In this document: one piece after another, positions 22,541 through 30,688 of the stretch
Position numbering within the stretch: position 1 is the stretch's first letter
Layout of the letters: the number at the start of each line of letters is the position of its first letter
NCBI GenBank assembly: GCA_947500435.1
Contig: CANMRV010000008.1
Location: 62,001-126,000 of the forward strand
Direction: 5' to 3'
DNA from: an uncultured Flavobacteriaceae bacterium
GTDB lineage: Bacteria; Bacteroidota; Bacteroidia; Flavobacteriales; Flavobacteriaceae
Length of the DNA stretch: 64,000 bases
The notes under the pieces: model-generated
Told to the model about the DNA's origin: nothing
Databases searched by the model: none
Seen by the model: only the letters and a program-made list of their open reading frames with translations
Made by a program: the position numbers and the translations under genes

Positions 22541-24301
22541 ATGGCGTCGCATTACGAAGCACCTATAAGAAAACCCTTAGTAATTGGAGACAAAGGTTAC
22601 CACGATGTAACTGTGGATATTGCTGCTCCGATTGAGGGTAGAGCCAATTTGCATTGGTGGATTGTTTTTTCCATTGCTTTGGCAGCATTTCTTTGGGGAG
22701 TTGGGTGTATAATCTATACCATTTCTACGGGAATTGGTACTTGGGGTCTTAACAAAACCGTAAACTGGGCTTGGGATATCACCAACTTTGTTTGGTGGGT
22801 AGGTATTGGTCACGCGGGAACCCTGATTTCGGCGGTACTATTATTATTCCGTCAGAAATGGAGAATGGCAATTAACCGTTCTGCTGAGGCGATGACCATT
22901 TTCTCTGTAATTCAAGCAGGATTGTTTCCAATCATTCACATGGGTCGACCATGGTTAGCATACTGGGTATTGCCTATTCCAAACCAATTCGGGTCATTAT
23001 GGGTAAACTTTAACTCACCATTACTTTGGGATGTATTTGCGATATCTACCTATCTATCCGTTTCATTGGTATTCTGGTGGACAGGTCTGCTTCCTGATTT
23101 TGCCATGCTACGTGACCGTGCAGTTTTACCTTTTCAAAAGAAAATATATAGTTTATTAAGTTTTGGATGGAGTGGTCGTGCAAAGGACTGGCAGCGTTTT
23201 GAGGAAGTATCCTTAGTGTTGGCAGGTCTGGCAACACCACTTGTACTTTCTGTACATACAATTGTATCCTTTGATTTTGCTACTTCAGTAATTCCTGGTT
23301 GGCATACAACGATTTTCCCTCCATACTTTGTTGCAGGTGCGATTTTCTCAGGATTTGCCATGGTGAACACGCTTTTGATTATCATGCGTAAGGTGTGTCA
23401 CTTAGAAGATTATATTACGGTACAGCATATTGAATTGATGAACATTGTAATTATGATTACAGGTTCGATTGTAGGTTGTGCATATATTACTGAGCTTTTC
23501 ATGGCTTGGTATTCGGGAGTTGAATACGAGCAATATGCATTCTTGAATAGAGCAACCGGACCTTACTGGTGGGCTTATTGGGCGATGATGACATGTAACG
23601 TATTCTCACCACAGTTCATGTGGTTCAAGAAATTGCGAACAAGTATCATGTTCTCTTTCTTTATCTCGATTGTCGTGAACATAGGAATGTGGTTTGAACG
23701 TTTTGTAATTATCGTAACCTCACTGCATAGAGATTACCTTCCATCTTCATGGACAATGTTCTCGCCTACCTTTGTTGATATCGGAATTTTTATTGGAACT
23801 ATCGGTTTTTTCTTTGTATTGTTTTTATTATACGCAAGAACCTTCCCGGTAATAGCACAAGCGGAAGTAAAATCTATTTTGAAATCATCTGGAAGTAGAT
23901 ATAAGAAATTGAGAGATGCTGGTCAGCCCTTATATCAAATAAGTAATGAAGCTCCAAAAGTTTCACAAGGAATTCCCGCGAAGACGGAAAACCTTACAGA
24001 AATTATGGAGGAGAAAGCAGCTCCCGTATCCACTGAAAACAAAGATGCGTCGAGCCTGTTAGCTTCAATTGGAACATTTGACCCAGCAACCGAAACGGCT
24101 GATGATTTGAAAAAGGTAAAAGGTATTGGCCCCAAGATGGAGCAGACTTTGAATCAAATCGGCATTTTCACTTTTGCACAAGTAAGTCGAATGACGGGAA
24201 AAGAATATGATTTGTTGGATTCTATTACGGAAGCCTTCCCAGGAAGAGCGCAACGTGATGATTGGGCAGGTCAAGCAAAAACTTTAAATAACAACAAATA
24301 G
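22541..24301 (+). CDS. actC: Alternative complex III membrane subunit ActC (NrfD/PsrC-like) with a helix-hairpin-helix tail
   Basis: The 586 residues comprise an NrfD-family integral membrane domain (about 35-440, about ten helices) that holds a quinol site and is the proposed proton-translocating partner of ActB. Motifs include WWIVFSIALAAFLWGVG and HAGTLISAVLLLF. Unlike a plain ActC, it continues past the last helix through a 75-residue linker to a compact domain at about 521-583. There, DDLKKVKGIGPKMEQTLNQ followed by GIFTFAQVSRM is a helix-hairpin-helix pattern like those found on L21 or NuoE fusions in Bacteroidota. The tail should face the cytoplasm. The actD ATG begins 2 bases after its stop, so translation is probably coupled. 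Confidence 0.95.
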   Translation: MASHYEAPIRKPLVIGDKGYHDVTVDIAAPIEGRANLHWWIVFSIALAAFLWGVGCIIYTISTGIGTWGLNKTVNWAWDITNFVWWVGIGHAGTLISAVLLLFRQKWRMAINRSAEAMTIFSVIQAGLFPIIHMGRPWLAYWVLPIPNQFGSLWVNFNSPLLWDVFAISTYLSVSLVFWWTGLLPDFAMLRDRAVLPFQKKIYSLLSFGWSGRAKDWQRFEEVSLVLAGLATPLVLSVHTIVSFDFATSVIPGWHTTIFPPYFVAGAIFSGFAMVNTLLIIMRKVCHLEDYITVQHIELMNIVIMITGSIVGCAYITELFMAWYSGVEYEQYAFLNRATGPYWWAYWAMMTCNVFSPQFMWFKKLRTSIMFSFFISIVVNIGMWFERFVIIVTSLHRDYLPSSWTMFSPTFVDIGIFIGTIGFFFVLFLLYARTFPVIAQAEVKSILKSSGSRYKKLRDAGQPLYQISNEAPKVSQGIPAKTENLTEIMEEKAAPVSTENKDASSLLASIGTFDPATETADDLKKVKGIGPKMEQTLNQIGIFTFAQVSRMTGKEYDLLDSITEAFPGRAQRDDWAGQAKTLNNNK

Positions 24302-24303
24302 AT

Positions 24304-24834
24304 ATGGCATCTAAAGTTATACAGGCATTTTATAATGATGACGATGTGTTGATGCACGCTGTCAAAAAGGTGAAGGCTGCCAAACATCATATTGAAGAAG
24401 TGTATTGCCCTTTTCCGGTTCATGGTCTGGACAAAGCTATGGGCTTAGAGCCTACACGAATAGCAATTACTTCTTTCATGTATGGTTGTGTAGGTTTGAC
24501 TGTGGCTATTGTAATGATGAACTTCATTATGATTGAAGATTGGCCTCAAGATATTGGTGGTAAGCCTAGCTTTAGCTATATCGAGAATATGCCTGCTTTT
24601 GTTCCTATTATGTTTGAGTTGACCGTATTTTTCGCAGCTCACTTAATGGTGATAACCTTTTACATGAGAAGTAGACTTTGGCCTTTTAAAGAAGCTGAGA
24701 ACCCTGATGTAAGAACAACAGATGATCATTTCTTAATGGAAATTGAGATTCATGATAATGAAGCTGAATTGATGAGCTTATTATCAGATACAGGGGCAGT
24801 AGAGATTAACGTATCAGAAAAAGACCTTCATTAA
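24304..24834 (+). CDS. actD: Alternative complex III subunit ActD (DUF3341)
   Basis: This 176-residue member of the DUF3341 family has a soluble N-terminal region (about 1-55, with VLMHAVKKVKAAKHHIEEVYCPFPVHGLD), two membrane helices (about 57-80 and 98-118), and an acidic C-terminal tail. ActD is a peripheral or membrane subunit that packs against ActC. Its place directly after actC and one base before actE is the standard operon layout. Confidence 0.93.
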   Translation: MASKVIQAFYNDDDVLMHAVKKVKAAKHHIEEVYCPFPVHGLDKAMGLEPTRIAITSFMYGCVGLTVAIVMMNFIMIEDWPQDIGGKPSFSYIENMPAFVPIMFELTVFFAAHLMVITFYMRSRLWPFKEAENPDVRTTDDHFLMEIEIHDNEAELMSLLSDTGAVEINVSEKDLH

Positions 24835-24835
24835 T

Positions 24836-25396
24836 ATGAACAGTTTGAAGAAAATAGGAATCGTATTTGGATTGCTTGCTGTTTTGGTTTCTTGCCAAGA
24901 CAACAGTAAACCGAACTATCAATACATGCCAAACATGTATGAGCCGGTAGGTTATGAAACGTATGAGGAAGTTGATTTTTTACCAAACGGTCAGGAAGCA
25001 ATGCTTCCGCCGGCCAATACAGTACCACGAGGTTGGATGCCCTATGGTATTGAAAACACGCCAGAAGGTAAAGAATTGGCAAGATTGAACCTAAGCCCGT
25101 TAGATTCACTTCAAAGAGACGCTAACTTGGTCAAAGGAGCAGAATTATACAATATTTACTGTGCAATCTGTCATGGACCTAAAGGAAAAGGACAAGGCAC
25201 TTTGGTGAAGAACGAGAAGATATTAGGTGTTCCTAGTTATGATGATGTAGCGCGTAATGTTACAGTTGGAACTTCTTTTCATACCATTCAATATGGTTTG
25301 AATTCTATGGGTTCTTACGCATCTCAGATGAATACTGAGGAAGCATGGCAGGTTTCTGAGTATGTCATGCAATTGAAACAAGACTTAACTAAATAA
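24836..25396 (+). CDS. actE: Alternative complex III monoheme cytochrome c subunit ActE
   Basis: The 186 residues start with a lipoprotein signal (MNSLKKIGIVFGLLAVLVSC, lipobox Cys20), so the protein is probably anchored by lipid on the periplasmic side. A single CAICH heme site lies near residues 106-110 in YNIYCAICHGPKGKGQGTLVKN. A downstream Met (SMGSYASQM) is a likely second heme ligand. In alternative complex III it relays electrons from ActA toward the oxidase. It starts one base after the actD stop. Confidence 0.94.
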   Translation: MNSLKKIGIVFGLLAVLVSCQDNSKPNYQYMPNMYEPVGYETYEEVDFLPNGQEAMLPPANTVPRGWMPYGIENTPEGKELARLNLSPLDSLQRDANLVKGAELYNIYCAICHGPKGKGQGTLVKNEKILGVPSYDDVARNVTVGTSFHTIQYGLNSMGSYASQMNTEEAWQVSEYVMQLKQDLTK

Positions 25397-25412
25397 TACA
25401 TAGATTCTAGAT

Positions 25413-26732
25413 ATGTACACAGTTTCGAACAAATTAAAGATGGGCTCCATTATTTTGATGGTCCTGGGTTTATTAGGCATGGGCTACGGTTTTATGTCAG
25501 CTCCTACAACAATAGAGGAGGCCAAAGAAATGGTCGCAAGCCATGATGATGGTCATGGAGATTCCCATGCTGCGGAAGCGTCAGATTCTCATGGTGAAGA
25601 AGCTGGGGGTCATGCGATGACTGAAGCTGAGCATGATGAACATGTGTTTCACCAGTTAGCCAATAAGCCTTGGGCGGCTTTATATGTAGCGGCCTTCTTT
25701 TTCTTTATGATTGCTTTAGGGGTACTGGCATTTTATGCTATTCAACGTGCTGCACAAGCAGGTTGGTCTCCTCTACTATTTCGTGTGATGGAAGGAATAA
25801 CATCATATTTAGTTCCTGGTGGAATTATTGTTTTTGTGATTCTAGTTTTATCAGTAATGCACATGAACCATTTGTTCGTTTGGATGGATGAAACTGTGGT
25901 CGCAAAAGATGCATTATTACAAGGTAAGGCTGGCTATTTAAATCCAACATTCTTCTTAATTCGTGCAGCTATTTTCTTAGCAGGATGGATTGGGTATAGA
26001 GAATATTCAAGAAAATTGTCACTAGCGCAAGATGAATCTGATGACAATTCAAACTTCAAATTGAATTTTAGAATCTCAGCCGCATTCTTGGTTTTCTATT
26101 TGATTTCTGAATCTATCATGTCTTGGGATTGGATTATGAGCGTTGACCCGCACTGGTTCAGTACTTTGTTCGGCTGGTACATCTTTGCAAGTATGTTTGT
26201 TTCGGGTATTACGGTTATCGCAATGGTAACTATCTACTTGAAGTCGAAAGGATATCTTGAGGAAGTAAACGATAGCCATATTCATGATTTAGCAAAGTTC
26301 ATGTTCGGTATCAGTATATTCTGGACCTACCTATGGTTCTCACAGTTCATGTTGATTTGGTATGCGAACATTCCTGAAGAAGTAACGTATTACATCACCA
26401 GAATAGAAGATTATAACTTGCCTTTCTTCGGAATGGTGGCAATGAACTTTTTGTTCCCAGTATTGTTATTAATGAATAGTGATTATAAGCGATTGAACTG
26501 GTTTGTGGTAATGGCGGGGATAGTTATCCTAGCTGGACACTACATGGATATCTTTAATGCTATCATGCCTTCAACCGTTGGTGATCAATGGTATATTGGA
26601 ATACCTGAAATAGGAGCAATATTGTTCTTTGCTGGTTTATTCATTTTCTGGATATTCCGAGCACTGGCTTCAGCTCCATTGCAACCTAAACGGAATCCGT
26701 TTATTGAGGAGAGTAGACATTTTCATTATTAG
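25413..26732 (+). CDS. actF: Alternative complex III membrane subunit ActF
   Basis: The 439 residues form a ten-helix membrane protein related to ActC and NrfD (quinol:cytochrome c oxidoreductase quinone-binding subunit 2). Motifs include HMNHLFVWMDETVV, WDWIMSVDPHWFSTLFGWY and the end motif PKRNPFIEESRHFHY. Between helix 1 and helix 2, residues 41-80 form a loop rich in His, Asp, Glu and Ser with eight histidines, which could bind metal. It is followed after 33 bases by cytochrome oxidase subunit II, tying the complex to its electron acceptor. Confidence 0.94.
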   Translation: MYTVSNKLKMGSIILMVLGLLGMGYGFMSAPTTIEEAKEMVASHDDGHGDSHAAEASDSHGEEAGGHAMTEAEHDEHVFHQLANKPWAALYVAAFFFFMIALGVLAFYAIQRAAQAGWSPLLFRVMEGITSYLVPGGIIVFVILVLSVMHMNHLFVWMDETVVAKDALLQGKAGYLNPTFFLIRAAIFLAGWIGYREYSRKLSLAQDESDDNSNFKLNFRISAAFLVFYLISESIMSWDWIMSVDPHWFSTLFGWYIFASMFVSGITVIAMVTIYLKSKGYLEEVNDSHIHDLAKFMFGISIFWTYLWFSQFMLIWYANIPEEVTYYITRIEDYNLPFFGMVAMNFLFPVLLLMNSDYKRLNWFVVMAGIVILAGHYMDIFNAIMPSTVGDQWYIGIPEIGAILFFAGLFIFWIFRALASAPLQPKRNPFIEESRHFHY

Positions 26733-26765
26733 TAGTACGATTAAAGTATAACAGAAATAGATACG

Positions 26766-27830
26766 ATGACTGTAGTTTTAACTTTAGCTGTTTTAGCATT
26801 AGTGGCAATTGCGATTTGGCAACTGACCAAAATCTTTGAATTGTCGCAACTAAAGGCAGATCAATCAAGAGCACAAATAGCCAACGATAACGATAATAAG
26901 AATAATGGTTATCTATTATTCGCCTTTATGGTTTTCACTTATCTGATTACCATATGGTCTTTTTGGAAGTATTCTAAATTCTTTTTACCAGAAGCTTCTT
27001 CTGCGCACGGTGCGGAGTATGATTATTTGATGTTGGTGTCTTTTGTTATCATCTTTATTGTACAGTTCATTACTCAGTTTTTATTACATTATTTTGGCTA
27101 TAAGTATAGGGGTAAAGAAGGACAAAAAGCACTCTTTTATGCGGACAATGACCGTTTGGAGTTTATCTGGACCATCATTCCTGTAATTGTTTTGGCTGGT
27201 TTAATCCTGTGGGGATTATACACTTGGACAAACATAATGGATGTCAACGATGAAGATGATCCATTGATTGTAGAGTTATACGCACAACAGTTTAATTGGA
27301 CTGCTAGATATGGCGGAGCTGATAATGTATTGGGTGGAGCCAATGTTAGAATGATAGATATTGATAAAGCAAACGTATTGGGTTTGGATGAATCTGATTC
27401 TTATGCCTCTGATGATGTTATCGTTAAAGAATTGCATTTACCTGTTGGAAGAAAAGTAAACTTCAAGATGCGTTCACAAGATGTTTTACATTCAGCGTAT
27501 ATGCCTCATTTTAGAGCACAAATGAATTGTGTTCCTGGTATGACTACGGAGTTTTCGTTTACACCTATTACCACTACAGCAGATATTAGAAAAAACCCTG
27601 ATGTCGTCGACAAGGTGAAGAGGACAAATAAGATTCGTGCAGAAAGAGCGGCAAATGGGGAGGATAATTCAGATCCATGGGAATACGATTATATCTTACT
27701 ATGTAATAAGATTTGCGGTAAATCGCATTACAATATGCAGATGAAGATTATTGTTGAGACGCAAGAGGAATATGACGCCTGGATGAAGACGCAACAGACG
27801 TTTAGCCAAACCATGGCATCTGTACAATAG
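26766..27830 (+). CDS. coxB: Cytochrome c oxidase subunit II
   Basis: The 354 residues have a hydrophobic N-terminal segment (about 2-20), two further membrane helices (about 48-68 and 85-110, with another at 140-165) and a C-terminal CuA cupredoxin domain. CuA ligands are visible: His in DVLHSAYMPHF, then Cys313, Cys317, His321 and Met324 in CNKICGKSHYNM. The position that is Glu in mitochondrial CSEIC is Lys315; the Glu side chain there helps hold the Mg/Mn site, so that site may differ. There is no fused cytochrome c domain. It accepts electrons for subunit I, encoded 44 bases downstream. Confidence 0.96.
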   Translation: MTVVLTLAVLALVAIAIWQLTKIFELSQLKADQSRAQIANDNDNKNNGYLLFAFMVFTYLITIWSFWKYSKFFLPEASSAHGAEYDYLMLVSFVIIFIVQFITQFLLHYFGYKYRGKEGQKALFYADNDRLEFIWTIIPVIVLAGLILWGLYTWTNIMDVNDEDDPLIVELYAQQFNWTARYGGADNVLGGANVRMIDIDKANVLGLDESDSYASDDVIVKELHLPVGRKVNFKMRSQDVLHSAYMPHFRAQMNCVPGMTTEFSFTPITTTADIRKNPDVVDKVKRTNKIRAERAANGEDNSDPWEYDYILLCNKICGKSHYNMQMKIIVETQEEYDAWMKTQQTFSQTMASVQ

Positions 27831-27874
27831 TAGGCTATTAAAAGAAGATTAATAAAATTAAAGAATATTCGATT

Positions 27875-29704
27875 ATGTCAGCAACAGCACATGCACAGGT
27901 AGATGATCACGCTCATGATGATCACGGACATCATCACAAAGAAACCTTTGTAACTAAATACATTTTTAGCCAAGATCATAAGATGATTGCCAAGCAGTAT
28001 CTGATTACTGGTGTTTTGGTAATGGGCTTTATTGGAATCGCAATGTCCTTATTTTTCAGGATGCAAATCGCGTGGCCAGGAGAGTCTTTTCCGATTTTTG
28101 AAGCAATATTGGGTAAATGGGCTCCTGATGGAGTGATGGACGCAGATATGTATTTGGCATTGGTAACGATGCATGGAACCATTATGGTGTTTTTCGTGCT
28201 TACTGCTGGACTTTCAGGTACCTTTAGTAACCTTTTGATTCCATTGCAGATTGGTGCACGGGATATGGCATCTGGTTTCTTGAATATGCTTTCCTTTTGG
28301 ATGTTTTTCGTTTCCTGCGTAGTGATGGTGATTTCATTGTTTGTTGAAGCAGGCCCAGCCGCGGCGGGTTGGACGATTTATCCTCCCTTAAGTGCATTGC
28401 CGACAGCGCAACCAGGTTCTGGTATGGGTATGACCTTATGGTTGGTTTCCATGGCAATATTTATTGCTTCGTCCCTTTTAGGATCACTAAACTATATAGT
28501 AACGGTAATCAATTTAAGAACCAAAGGAATGTCAATGACTAGATTGCCTTTAACTATTTGGGCTTTCTTTATAACTGCAATTATTGGTGTTATTTCATTC
28601 CCAGTTCTTCTTTCAGCAGCCTTGTTGTTGATTATGGATAGAAGTTTTGGAACGTCCTTCTTCTTATCTGACATTTTTATTCAAGGAGAAGTATTACACT
28701 ATCAAGGTGGTTCACCAGTTTTATTCGAACACTTATTCTGGTTCTTAGGTCACCCTGAGGTATATATTGTATTGTTACCAGCTTTGGGTATAACGTCAGA
28801 AGTAATGTCTACAAATGCTCGTAAACCTATTTTTGGTTATCGTGCGATGGTTGCTTCGATTATGGCCATTGCTTTCCTTTCAACTATCGTATGGGGTCAC
28901 CATATGTTTATCTCAGGAATGAACCCATTTTTAGGTTCTGTATTTACATTCACAACATTATTGATTGCAATCCCGTCTGCGGTAAAAGCATTTAATTATA
29001 TAACCACTTTGTGGAAAGGTAATTTGCAGTTGAACCCCGCGATGTTATTTTCGATAGGATTGGTATCTACTTTCATTACTGGTGGATTAACAGGAATTAT
29101 TCTTGGAGATAGTACTTTAGATATTAACGTTCACGATACGTATTTTGTAGTAGCCCACTTTCACTTGGTAATGGGTATTTCTGCCCTTTACGGATTATTT
29201 GCGGGTGTTTACCATTGGTTCCCAAAAATGTTTGAAGGTAAAATGATGAACAAGAATTTAGGGTATGTGCACTTTTGGGTAACTGCTGTCTGTGCGTATG
29301 GTGTTTTCTTCCCCATGCACTTTGTAGGTATGGCAGGTGTACCAAGACGTTATTATGAGAACACGGCATTCCCAATGTTTGATGAGTTTACTGATGTTCA
29401 GGTATTGATGACTGTTTTCGCTTTAGTTGCTGGCGCGGCGCAGTTGTTATTTGTCTATAATTTTGTAATTAGTATTTTTTACGGAAAGAAAGGTCCAAAG
29501 AATCCATGGAATTCAAATACTTTGGAATGGACAGCAGAAGTAAAGCATATACACGGAAACTGGGATGGGCCAATTCCCCATGTACACCGTTGGGCTTATG
29601 ATTACAGCAAGGTTGATGAGAATGGGGAATACATTATTCCAGGTCAAGATTTCGTGCCTCAAACGGTGCCTTTGCAAGATGACGAGGAAGAACTACAGCA
29701 TTAA
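27875..29704 (+). CDS. coxA: Cytochrome c oxidase subunit I (A-type heme-copper oxidase)
   Basis: The 609 residues with 12 membrane helices are the catalytic subunit. Helix VI has FLGHPEVYIVLLPA, where the Glu marks the A1 subclass and the His-Tyr cross-link is expected. WGHHMFISGMN provides CuB histidines, and VAHFHLVMG provides heme histidines. The first 22 residues contain seven histidines (DDHAHDDHGHHHK), a possible metal-binding tail. It reduces O2 to water in the inner membrane. It closes the operon, with a strong terminator 26 bases later. Heme O synthase and subunits III and IV are encoded at the other end of the window. Confidence 0.97.
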   Translation: MSATAHAQVDDHAHDDHGHHHKETFVTKYIFSQDHKMIAKQYLITGVLVMGFIGIAMSLFFRMQIAWPGESFPIFEAILGKWAPDGVMDADMYLALVTMHGTIMVFFVLTAGLSGTFSNLLIPLQIGARDMASGFLNMLSFWMFFVSCVVMVISLFVEAGPAAAGWTIYPPLSALPTAQPGSGMGMTLWLVSMAIFIASSLLGSLNYIVTVINLRTKGMSMTRLPLTIWAFFITAIIGVISFPVLLSAALLLIMDRSFGTSFFLSDIFIQGEVLHYQGGSPVLFEHLFWFLGHPEVYIVLLPALGITSEVMSTNARKPIFGYRAMVASIMAIAFLSTIVWGHHMFISGMNPFLGSVFTFTTLLIAIPSAVKAFNYITTLWKGNLQLNPAMLFSIGLVSTFITGGLTGIILGDSTLDINVHDTYFVVAHFHLVMGISALYGLFAGVYHWFPKMFEGKMMNKNLGYVHFWVTAVCAYGVFFPMHFVGMAGVPRRYYENTAFPMFDEFTDVQVLMTVFALVAGAAQLLFVYNFVISIFYGKKGPKNPWNSNTLEWTAEVKHIHGNWDGPIPHVHRWAYDYSKVDENGEYIIPGQDFVPQTVPLQDDEEELQH

Positions 29705-29729
29705 ATAATACTGGACTAATTCGAAAAAA

Positions 29730-29761
29730 ATGCCCAACTTTCATAGTTGGGCATTTTTTTT
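29730..29761 (+). terminator. Intrinsic terminator of the act-cox operon
   Basis: TGCCCAACT and AGTTGGGCA are perfect inverted arms around TTCAT, followed by eight T's. It has A's on the 5' side as well, so it may work in both directions. Confidence 0.9.
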
Positions 29762-29837
29762 GCTATTAATTAGAAAAGTCTGTTTAACATTTAAATACTA
29801 TATTTAAAACACCATACTATTAACTAAGAACAATATC

Positions 29838-30659
29838 ATGAAACATGTTTTATTTTTTGTGGCATTTTTACTTTGCTTCCAAGGGTTCTCACAACGCAAA
29901 CCAAAAATCAAGGGAAACAAAAGCGTTGTCGATGTGACCGAGAGCCTACCAGCTTTTAATGCTATTGAACTGAATGACGACTTAGACATCAATCTTCAAA
30001 AGGCGAACCAAGAAGGTTATACATTAACTATCGATGATAATTTAATAGACGTATTGAAATTTAAAGTGGAAGATAGCACGCTGGTAATAAGTTCCTTCTA
30101 CAAGATAACCAGTAAGAAGAAGCTTGATATTACCATCAACTACTACGAAATTTCTAGTATTACGATGCGAGATGGTAGAATGCAAATGAAAGATGTTATT
30201 GAAACTGATGAGCTTACTATCGAGACTTACGGTTCCTCTAAACTCCAGTTGAATGCGAATACAACGCTTACAAATCTTACGATGGAAGGGAATAGTTCAG
30301 GCGATCTGAGCTTAGAAAGCGATTCTTTAAACATTACACTAAAAGATAGGATTGATGTCAGTATATATTCAACAAGCCAGCGGAACAATATGGAGATGAC
30401 TTCAAACGCGAGTGCTAAAATGGAAGGTACTGCGTATGCTTTGAGTGCAAAGCTGTTTGACAATGCAAATCTAAAAGCGCGAAAATTGGATGCGGAAGGA
30501 GTGGAAATAATCGCGGAGGGCTCACCTAGTGCTCGAGTATATGCGAGTGAGGTTTTTGAACTAACCTCTAAAGGTTCTTCAAAGACCTATATTAGTGGTG
30601 ATGCCAAGATTGATATTATTGAGTTCTTGGATACTTCAGAACTTCATAAAGAAAAGTAG
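29838..30659 (+). CDS. DUF2807 (GIN domain) exported protein
   Basis: The 273 residues begin with a signal peptide (MKHVLFFVAFLLCFQGFSQ). A DUF2807 putative auto-transporter adhesin head domain follows, a right-handed beta-helix with short repeats rich in Asn, Ser and Asp. Examples are VDVTESLPAFNAIELNDDLDI at the entry and repeated strands such as LTIETYGSSKLQLNANT. Such proteins are common in Bacteroidota and of unknown role; the name comes from a structural resemblance only. No promoter box was found upstream, and the preceding terminator separates it from coxA. It is convergent with the acyl-CoA dehydrogenase gene. Confidence 0.85.
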   Translation: MKHVLFFVAFLLCFQGFSQRKPKIKGNKSVVDVTESLPAFNAIELNDDLDINLQKANQEGYTLTIDDNLIDVLKFKVEDSTLVISSFYKITSKKKLDITINYYEISSITMRDGRMQMKDVIETDELTIETYGSSKLQLNANTTLTNLTMEGNSSGDLSLESDSLNITLKDRIDVSIYSTSQRNNMEMTSNASAKMEGTAYALSAKLFDNANLKARKLDAEGVEIIAEGSPSARVYASEVFELTSKGSSKTYISGDAKIDIIEFLDTSELHKEK

Positions 30660-30688
30660 TTTTGTGAAAAGCACATAGGCCTGAGTCG

